NCBI GenBank assembly: GCA_014381035.1
Contig: JACMIS010000049.1
Location: forward strand, 1 to 6,139
Source of the DNA: Armatimonadota bacterium
Lineage (GTDB): Bacteria > Armatimonadota > Armatimonadia > Armatimonadales > Armatimonadaceae
Direction: 5' to 3'
DNA length: 6,139 bases
Shown: positions 1 through 5,528 of the stretch, one piece after another
How positions within the stretch are numbered: the first letter of the stretch is position 1
Layout of the letters: each line of letters starts with the position of its first letter
Program-made: the position numbers and the translations under genes
The notes under the pieces: generated by a model
Database searches by the model: none
What the model was told of the DNA's origin: nothing
The model's input: only the letters and a program-made list of their open reading frames with translations

Positions 1-16
1 ACTTTTTTCGGGCTAA

Positions 17-1015
17 TCACCGCCCCCGCAACCGCCCCCGCCACAACCTGACGAACCGCCATCGCTGCCTCCGCTGTCGGAACCGGGCGTTCTCCAGCGT
101 CAGCCACATGCGCTGGGCGACCGACTCCAGCAATGCAACCTCTTCCGTGGTCCAGTCGCGTGGTTCGCCCGACATTTGCGCCGAGAACACGCCTACCCAG
201 GCACCGTTCCGGTGAAGCGGCACCGTCACGTTGGCGCGAATGTCGGTTTCCTTGTAGATCGCCTCCCAATCCTTCGCCGTGCGTGGGTCGGTTTGGTAAT
301 CGCGGTTGACGATCGTCCGCCCCGCGGCAAGTTCCCGGATCACGTCCCCCCAGACCGCGAGGGACCATACCCCGGCGACGCTGAACACACTCGCGTCCCG
401 GCAAAAATCCCGGTGGACAGTGAAGGTTCCCGCCGCCGTGTCCACATCGGCGTACATGTACCGCGAAAGGTTCAGAAAAGCCCCTACGGAACGCACGGTC
501 TCATCGACGACGGCTTCCGGGTCGGTAAGCAGACGGGTGCGGTCGGAAAGACTCGCGAGGAACCGTTCCCGCTCCTCGGCATCGTGCCGGTCGGTAATAT
601 CCAGGACGACTCCGACGAAGCCGCGAACGGTGCCATTCGGGAGAACATCCGGGACTAATTCCGTGCGAACGAATCGGTGCCCCCCCCGGCTATAGGGCAA
701 TTCGGCTTCGTAGGAAACACGCTCCCCACGCAATGCGGCTTCTAAACGGGGGCGCACCATGACGAATGCGGCGTCACCGATGACTTCCGAAACATGGCGA
801 CCCAATGTTTCCGCGCTACCACGCTTGAACCAGTCGGTGTAGTGACTGTTGATAAAGCGGTAGCGCAGACCGGCGTCTACGTAGGAGATGAGTAGCGGCG
901 CGGAATCAGTGACGAAACGTAACTGCTCCACCATCGCGGCTAAGTCCGCGGTGGTTAACGGGTAAGAAATATTGTCGCCCGGCACGTCACGGTCCGGGGC
1001 GGCATCTATCGCCAC
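17..1015 (-). CDS. PAS-GAF sensory protein without output domain
   Basis: A 332-residue cytosolic protein with no signal peptide or membrane segment. Residues about 30-143 form a PAS domain of the PAS_4 type: it opens with FVTDSAPLLISYVD, has the FIN and LGRHVSEVIG segments, and closes with GFVGVVLDITDR. A short helical linker (DAEERERFLASLSDRT) leads into a GAF domain at about 165-310, recognisable from MYADVD, GTFTVHRD, NVTVPLHRNGAWVGVFSA and WTTEEVALLESVAQRMWLTLENAR. In related proteins this GAF type usually precedes a histidine kinase or another output domain, but here only about 20 Arg/Trp-rich residues follow before the stop. The ligand is unknown; the protein may sense a small molecule, light or redox state, or act through a partner. 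The start is a GTG with a good ribosome binding site 9 bases upstream, and an in-frame TAG lies about 36 bases further up. The C-terminus may be frameshifted (see finding). Confidence 0.85.
   Translation of the reverse strand: MAIDAAPDRDVPGDNISYPLTTADLAAMVEQLRFVTDSAPLLISYVDAGLRYRFINSHYTDWFKRGSAETLGRHVSEVIGDAAFVMVRPRLEAALRGERVSYEAELPYSRGGHRFVRTELVPDVLPNGTVRGFVGVVLDITDRHDAEERERFLASLSDRTRLLTDPEAVVDETVRSVGAFLNLSRYMYADVDTAAGTFTVHRDFCRDASVFSVAGVWSLAVWGDVIRELAAGRTIVNRDYQTDPRTAKDWEAIYKETDIRANVTVPLHRNGAWVGVFSAQMSGEPRDWTTEEVALLESVAQRMWLTLENARFRQRRQRWRFVRLWRGRLRGR
19..42. repeat. 12-bp tandem duplication in sensor 3' end
   Basis: Two adjacent 12-base units, accgcccccgca (19-30) and accgcccccgcc (31-42), match at 11 of 12 positions. 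Read on the minus strand, they give a four-codon repeat in every frame: Arg/Leu/Gly in the annotated frame and Gly-Gly-Gly-Cys-type in the neighbouring frame. C-rich runs of this kind are prone to replication slippage and to sequencing indels. Confidence 0.7.
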
Positions 1016-1024
1016 TTGGTGAAA

Positions 1025-1031
1025 CCTTTCC
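1025..1031 (-). promoter_or_regulatory. ribosome binding site for PAS-GAF gene (GGAAAGG)
   Basis: On the minus strand GGAAAGG lies 9 bases before the GTG at 1013-1015. No ATG occurs in frame between the upstream TAG and this GTG, so the site fixes GTG as the start. Confidence 0.6.
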
Positions 1032-1069
1032 AGACAGGCTTGATCGCCCTATGTCGAAACCGGATGGAG

Positions 1070-1075
1070 AGTATA
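1070..1075 (-). promoter_or_regulatory. possible -10 element (TATACT) for PAS-GAF gene
   Basis: TATACT on the minus strand is one base from the TATAAT consensus and would give a leader of roughly 45-50 bases. No recognisable -35 box stands 16-18 bases upstream, so the element is tentative. It may need an activator, or the gene may be read through from the ChaN-like gene 120 bases upstream. Confidence 0.25.
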
Positions 1076-1106
1076 TACCCTACTTTGTTAGAGAAATGAT
1101 GATACG

Positions 1107-1130
1107 CGGCGTGACAGGTATTTCACACCG
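1107..1130. repeat. 8-bp inverted repeat between the two minus-strand genes
   Basis: The arms CGGCGTGA and TCACACCG flank an 8-base loop (CAGGTATT). As minus-strand RNA this forms an 8-bp stem with one G-U pair, beginning 5 bases past the ChaN-like stop codon. The following sequence is U-enriched but not a true U run, so it would be a weak intrinsic terminator. On the plus strand TATTTT follows the stem, which looks better but has no plus-strand gene to serve. It could instead be an operator about 30 bases upstream of the candidate -10. Confidence 0.4.
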
Positions 1131-1135
1131 TATTT

Positions 1136-2038
1136 TCATGCGGCACGGCGGTCAGGGACGAATATCAGGTAATCCGCTTCGCCACGTAGCGGCTCCCATT
1201 CGATCTTGTTTTTGTAGGGTACGATCTTAACCACGGAAAGACGGGCTTCAAGGGGGCAACGCCAGAGAACGCGGGCGGCGGTTCCCAGTCCCGCATCGCT
1301 GTGAAAACTACCGTTGACGTGGACGACGGTACGTCCGGCGCGAACGGCTCCCGCGACGGTTTCCGCCATCGTGTCATCTCGCACACATTGCGCTTCGTAG
1401 AAGCGGCGCACCACGGCGGCAGGCATCGCTTTACCGTCGCCGTGTCCCTGCCCGATGATTCCCGCGAAGCGGATCGCGTAGGCGTCGCTTTCCGGCGCGG
1501 TAATGGACGCGGCGATCTGCGTTTTTTCTTGCGCCGATAGCGTTGTCAGCGTCGCTGACAACCCCTCCTTACCGATAGTGCTGACTATTTTCCGGGGCGC
1601 GTTCGATGCCAGCACGGGGATCTTTTGGGCTTTCGCGTATTCGACCATCGGACGGTAGTCGGTCGCATAGTTTTGCCAGAGACGGCTCGCTTTCGTGAAC
1701 GCCGCCTCGTCGGTCTTTCCCGCGAGGTAATCGTCCAGCGCGGCTTGCCCGTCGCGCTCCAGCATCTCCATCGCCAGCGTCAGCCGCGAACCGACTTTTT
1801 TATGCACGGCTTGCAGAAGTGCGGCTTCTACCCGGTGCGTTTCGGGATCGTCATGTTGTTCGCCAAGAAATATGGCATTCGCGGTGGCGAGTTCGCCGGG
1901 CAGATCGCGCCAACGGACTTCTTTACCTGTTCTTCCATCTCGAACTACCCAGTCAAGGTTTGGTTCGGTAGCGACCACGGAGGTGGTTGGGAAGATCGCA
2001 AGAGCGAAGGAATTGAGAGCAAAATTGCGTCGAGTCAT
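1136..2038 (-). CDS. ChaN-like (DUF399) exported haem-binding-family protein
   Basis: A 300-residue protein of the ChaN/cofacial-haem-binding family (Pfam Cofac_haem_bdg), within the wider EreA/ChaN/TraB/Tiki fold. The family signature is clear: FLGEQHDDPETHR at residues 57-69 (conserved Glu60, His62, His68), AMEMLERDGQ at 89-98, FYEAQCVRDDTMA at 213-225, and NGSFHSDAGLG at 242-252 with His246. ChaN of Campylobacter is an iron-regulated haem-binding lipoprotein; many relatives have no proven role. The N-terminus TRRNFAL (2-8), a short apolar stretch and VVA at 21-23 resemble a Tat signal peptide with signal peptidase I cleavage near residue 23. No lipobox cysteine is present, so this one is probably periplasmic and soluble. 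The length fits the family. No Shine-Dalgarno sequence precedes the ATG, which agrees with a leaderless mRNA. Confidence 0.88.
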   Translation of the reverse strand: MTRRNFALNSFALAIFPTTSVVATEPNLDWVVRDGRTGKEVRWRDLPGELATANAIFLGEQHDDPETHRVEAALLQAVHKKVGSRLTLAMEMLERDGQAALDDYLAGKTDEAAFTKASRLWQNYATDYRPMVEYAKAQKIPVLASNAPRKIVSTIGKEGLSATLTTLSAQEKTQIAASITAPESDAYAIRFAGIIGQGHGDGKAMPAAVVRRFYEAQCVRDDTMAETVAGAVRAGRTVVHVNGSFHSDAGLGTAARVLWRCPLEARLSVVKIVPYKNKIEWEPLRGEADYLIFVPDRRAA

Positions 2039-2044
2039 AACAGT

Positions 2045-2073
2045 ATTTTACATGGTTTAGGAGTCTTTGTGAA
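2045..2073 (-). promoter_or_regulatory. sigma70-type promoter giving a leaderless ChaN-like mRNA
   Basis: On the minus strand TTCACA (2068-2073, 5 of 6 to TTGACA) and TAAAAT (2045-2050, 5 of 6 to TATAAT) are separated by exactly 17 bases. Only six bases (actgtt) lie between the -10 box and the ATG at 2036-2038, so the expected start of transcription is the A of the start codon. No ribosome binding site is present upstream. Confidence 0.6.
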
Positions 2074-2306
2074 TTACCCACATCTTGATAAGTTTGGTTC
2101 ATATATGTATCGCGATCCCTTTCCGTGGACCGATTTTGGTTCTTCTGTACCATACTGACCGCTCCAAAGTAAAAAAACGAAACTATTTATAGAGCATGTG
2201 AAGGATAACGAAATCGAATGCCGTACTCATAGGTATCTGTCTGATGCGATTGGGATAGCTGATGAGGCTACCGTACCAAACAGGAATTATCTGCGACGCA
2301 GGTTTT

Positions 2307-2311
2307 AAGGA
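2307..2311 (+). promoter_or_regulatory. ribosome binding site for rhamnosidase (AAGGA)
   Basis: AAGGA stands 7 bases before the ATG at 2319, an ideal spacing. The in-frame ATG at 2262 has no comparable site, and using it would bury the signal peptide behind 19 polar residues. This decides the start at 2319. Confidence 0.7.
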
Positions 2312-2318
2312 TAGTAGG

Positions 2319-5300
2319 ATGCCGACTTTTATTGGAAAAAAGCACGATAAGTTTTGCGTGTTGTTGTCTTTGATTGCTTTCGCTTCGTTCCCGGGTGCAC
2401 AGGCTGCACAGGCTGAATTAGCTCCGGCGAACTTACAGTGCGAGTATAAGCGAGACCCTCTCGCCATCGATGCGGCGAAGCCGCGCCTGTTCTGGAACGT
2501 CACCAGTCGCGCACGGGGCGAACACCAAACCGCCTATCAAATCCTCGCGGCATCGACACTGACAGATCTAAACAGCGACACAGGCGATCTATGGGACACA
2601 GGCAAGGTTGTTTCCAGCGAAACCATCCAGATCGGGTATGCCGGGAAAGAATTACGCTCCGGGCAACAGGTATTCTGGAAGGTGCGCGTCTGGGATGCTG
2701 CCGGAAAGCCGTCCGGGTGGAGCCGACCGGCAAACTGGACGATGGGACTGCTGACACCGTCGGCATGGACCGCCCAATGGATCGCCCCTCAGTCGAGCAT
2801 CACTACTAAAGATACGCCGACTCTCAACAAAGCCCAGTGGATCTGGTTCGCGGCAGACGGTAGCAATCCGCCCGCCGCGAAACGTCATTTTCAAAGGACG
2901 TTCCAATTACCTGCGGATATTCGGATCGCCCAGGCGACGATTGCTATCTCTGCCGATGACACCTGGGATCTCGAAATCAATGGAAAGACCGTCGGAAAAG
3001 AGAATGCCGTGGATTCCTGGCGCGAGTTCCGAACGGTGGACGTTTCCAAGCAACTGCGCACCGGTCCGAATACGATCACGATCCACACCGAAAATGTCGA
3101 AGCCAGTCCTGCTGGCTTGATCGCTCGTCTGGTAGTCCGAACCACCGGCGGACAGGAGTTCGTCTGCATAACGGACGGTGATTGGAAAGCGGCAAGCGAG
3201 CCGAATGGTCCTTTTGTGGCGGTTCGGGTCATTGGTCCGAACGGTACCCAACCATGGGGGCAGGTACCCCCGCTAGGAAGCAAGACGTTGACCCCGCCGC
3301 CATACTTTCGCAAGACTTTCACCACGGAAAAGAAAGTGCGACGGGCATTACTGTACGCCACCGCGCTCGGTGTATACGAACTCTCCTTGAACGGGAGACG
3401 CGTCAGCGACGATGTTCTATCACCCGGCTGGACCGATTACCGGAAGCGCGTGCATTACCTCGCCTATGACGTGACCAAGTTGGTACAACCCGGTCAGAAC
3501 GCCCTCGGGGCGATATTGGGCGACGGCTGGTATGCGAGCTACCTGGCGTTCACCGGCAAGCGGGATTTCTACGGGGGCAGCCCGAAGCTACGCCTGCAAC
3601 TCGATCTGGAATACACCGACGGTTCCCACGCGGTCGTCGGCACGGACGGTAGCTGGAAAACCCGATACGGCGCGATTCAGAGCGCGGATATGCTGATGGG
3701 GATGACGATGGACACGCGTAGTGAGATGCCGGATTGGAACACGCCGGTTTTCAACGAAAACGGCTGGTCCGCTGTCGGGGTCGCGCCCGACCCCGGAATC
3801 ATTGTCGATGCGCAGACGAACGAGCCGATCCGGGTCACCGGGCAGGTCGCGGCGAAGAAGCGTACCGAACCGAAAAAAGGCGTGTTCATTTACGATATGG
3901 AACAGAACATGGTCGGCTGGGTCCGCCTGACCGTGAATGGTAAACCGGGGCAGAAGATCATCGTGCGGCATGGGGAGCGGTTGAACCCGGACGGGACGTT
4001 GTACACAACGAACCTGCGCACGGCGAAAGTGACCGACACCTATATATTGAAAGGCGGCAAGCAAACTCTGGAACCGTCATTCACATTCCACGGCTTTCAA
4101 TATGTCGAGATCACCGGTGACATAGCTCCGTTGGAGGCGAAAGCGGTCGTAGGACAGGTCGCGAACTCCGATCTCGAATCGACGCTGGCGTTCAAGAGTG
4201 ACAATCCCCTGCTCAACAAGCTCGTCCAGAATATCGACTGGGGGTTCCGGGGGAACGCGCTGGACGTCCCGACCGACTGCCCACAGCGCGATGAGCGCGC
4301 CGGTTGGATGGGCGACGCGCAGGTGTTTGCGAAAACGTCCATGTTCCATCGCGATGCTCCTGCGTTTTACACGAAATGGCTGATGGATGTGCGCGATGGG
4401 CAGTTCCCCGACGGTTCGTACCCCGATGTGGCTCCGAGTTTCATCGGCGGCGGGAATGCCGCCTGGGAAGATGCGGGCGTAATTTGTGTCTACCGCATGT
4501 GGGAAATGTACGGCGACAAGCGACTGATTGAGGAAAGCTGGCCGTCGATGCTCAAATACATGGACCACCTGGCGAAGGTAGCACCCGACGGCGTCCGACC
4601 AGCCGGGGCATTCGGCGACTGGCTTCTGCTCGCCGGACCGGATAAATCGCCGATCCACGGGACCGCGTACTATTTCCGGTCCGCGCAACTGATGGCGATC
4701 ATGGCGGACGCCATCGGGCACACAGCGGAAGCCGAACAGTTCCGAAACCGGGCGGCGGCGATTCGAGATGTCTTCAACCGCAACTATGTCACACCGGACG
4801 GCAAAGTCGTCGATAACAAACAGGAAAGCCAGACCTTCTACGCCCTCGCGCTGGATTGGGGGCTGATCGAGACAAAGAAACGCCCTGACGCGGCGCGGCA
4901 CCTGACCAATTCGATCCGCGAAGCGGGTGGACACTTGACCACCGGATTTATCGGTACGCCGCTTCTACTGACCGCACTAGCAGGAGAGGGTAAAAGTGAT
5001 GTCGCCAACACACTGTTGCTCCGCGAAACGTACCCGTCCTGGCTGTATCAGGTAAAAATCGGCGCGACCACGATGTGGGAACGGTGGGACGGTTGGACAC
5101 CCGAGAAAGGGTTCCAGGACCCCGGTATGAACTCGTTCAACCACTACTGGCTTGGATGTGTTGGGGAGTGGATCTATTCGGGCGTCGGCGGTATCGACAC
5201 CGACGGACCTGCCTGGTCCAAAATAACGGTTCGCCCGCAAATCGTCGGCGAATTGAGGCACGCCGAGGTGAAATACAACTCGCTTCGTGGATGGGTGGAA

Positions 5301-5528
5301 ACGAAATGGGTGAAAGCAACGGATGGTGGGCTGACGCTGGACGTAACCATCCCTGCCAACACGACCGCGACCGTGTATGTTCCGGCTCGGCAAGGTGACA
5401 CCATCCTGGAGAACAATAAGCCGGTAGCGGCATCGCCCGGTGTCAAGATGGTTCGTCAGGAAGCCAGTGCGACCGTCTTCGCCGTTCCGTCCGGGAAATA
5501 CCGATTCAAGGTGACACCGAAGAAGTGA
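2319..5528 (+). CDS. secreted alpha-L-rhamnosidase, GH78 family
   Basis: A 1069-residue inverting glycosidase that releases terminal alpha-L-rhamnose from glycans or glycosides outside the cytoplasm. Residues 1-32 are a Sec signal peptide (KKHDK, hydrophobic core, cleavage at AQAAQA). Residues 35-145 are the N-terminal Ig/Fn3-like domain. Residues 171-315 are an additional galactose-binding-like beta-sandwich (starts KAQWIWF). Residues 327-490 are the Bac_rhamnosid_N sandwich (YELSLNGRRVSDDVLSPGWTDY; GDGWY). Residues 505-600 are the second beta domain (DMEQNMVGWVRL, HGERLNPDGTLY, FTFHGFQYVEI). Residues 617-955 are the (alpha/alpha)6 catalytic barrel, and 958-1069 the C-terminal beta domain. 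The GH78 active-site motif DCPQRDERAGWMGDA spans 653-667; Glu659 is the expected general acid. MWERWDGW carries Glu921, the expected general base. The gap of 262 residues agrees with characterised GH78 enzymes. No lipobox, LPXTG motif or sorting domain is seen. The gene leads an operon with the ABC transporter gene. Confidence 0.95.
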   Translation: MPTFIGKKHDKFCVLLSLIAFASFPGAQAAQAELAPANLQCEYKRDPLAIDAAKPRLFWNVTSRARGEHQTAYQILAASTLTDLNSDTGDLWDTGKVVSSETIQIGYAGKELRSGQQVFWKVRVWDAAGKPSGWSRPANWTMGLLTPSAWTAQWIAPQSSITTKDTPTLNKAQWIWFAADGSNPPAAKRHFQRTFQLPADIRIAQATIAISADDTWDLEINGKTVGKENAVDSWREFRTVDVSKQLRTGPNTITIHTENVEASPAGLIARLVVRTTGGQEFVCITDGDWKAASEPNGPFVAVRVIGPNGTQPWGQVPPLGSKTLTPPPYFRKTFTTEKKVRRALLYATALGVYELSLNGRRVSDDVLSPGWTDYRKRVHYLAYDVTKLVQPGQNALGAILGDGWYASYLAFTGKRDFYGGSPKLRLQLDLEYTDGSHAVVGTDGSWKTRYGAIQSADMLMGMTMDTRSEMPDWNTPVFNENGWSAVGVAPDPGIIVDAQTNEPIRVTGQVAAKKRTEPKKGVFIYDMEQNMVGWVRLTVNGKPGQKIIVRHGERLNPDGTLYTTNLRTAKVTDTYILKGGKQTLEPSFTFHGFQYVEITGDIAPLEAKAVVGQVANSDLESTLAFKSDNPLLNKLVQNIDWGFRGNALDVPTDCPQRDERAGWMGDAQVFAKTSMFHRDAPAFYTKWLMDVRDGQFPDGSYPDVAPSFIGGGNAAWEDAGVICVYRMWEMYGDKRLIEESWPSMLKYMDHLAKVAPDGVRPAGAFGDWLLLAGPDKSPIHGTAYYFRSAQLMAIMADAIGHTAEAEQFRNRAAAIRDVFNRNYVTPDGKVVDNKQESQTFYALALDWGLIETKKRPDAARHLTNSIREAGGHLTTGFIGTPLLLTALAGEGKSDVANTLLLRETYPSWLYQVKIGATTMWERWDGWTPEKGFQDPGMNSFNHYWLGCVGEWIYSGVGGIDTDGPAWSKITVRPQIVGELRHAEVKYNSLRGWVETKWVKATDGGLTLDVTIPANTTATVYVPARQGDTILENNKPVAASPGVKMVRQEASATVFAVPSGKYRFKVTPKK
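5508..5528 (+). promoter_or_regulatory. translation-coupling junction (AAGGTG site and GTGA overlap)
   Basis: AAGGTG at 5508-5513, inside the rhamnosidase end, precedes the transporter GTG at 5525-5527 by 11 bases, slightly longer than ideal. The rhamnosidase TGA (5526-5528) shares two bases with that GTG in a GTGA overlap. A terminating ribosome could restart directly, coupling the two proteins. There is no room for a terminator or a separate promoter between the genes. Confidence 0.65.

Larger units (their letters stand above)
2039..2318. other. divergent intergenic region upstream of rhamnosidase
   Basis: This 280-base stretch is AT-richer than the flanking genes and contains no convincing gene. 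It holds the ChaN-like promoter at its left end and the rhamnosidase ribosome binding site at its right. I could not find a good plus-strand promoter: TTGATA at 2085-2090 resembles a -35 box but has only a poor -10 partner (tatcgc), and the TATTTATAG run at 2184-2192 lacks a -35. Two copies of TTTGGTTC (2093-2100 and 2135-2142) lie 42 bases apart. A regulator-dependent rhamnosidase promoter is plausible. Confidence 0.5.

Noticed and set aside
176..658. 160-codon plus-strand frame opposite the PAS-GAF gene
   Set aside because: The minus strand there encodes recognisable PAS and GAF domains; the plus frame has no family resemblance.
2048..2053. ATG-TAA start-stop pair in frame 15 bases upstream of the ChaN-like ATG
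   Set aside because: It could be a start-stop regulatory element, but it overlaps the predicted -10 box and would lie upstream of the transcription start, so it should not be in the mRNA.
2262..2318. Upstream in-frame ATG extending the rhamnosidase by 19 residues
   Set aside because: It lacks a good ribosome binding site and would put 19 residues ahead of a clear signal peptide; AAGGA before the ATG at 2319 fits far better.
2183..2503. 106-codon minus-strand frame across the rhamnosidase leader
   Set aside because: It overlaps the signal peptide and ribosome binding site region antisense, with no promoter or ribosome binding site of its own and no recognised motif.
4077..4934. 285-codon open frame antisense to the rhamnosidase catalytic domain
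   Set aside because: It mirrors a strongly supported GH78 gene; the frame stays open because of codon bias, and its product has no recognisable domain and an Arg/His/Val-rich composition typical of antisense shadows.
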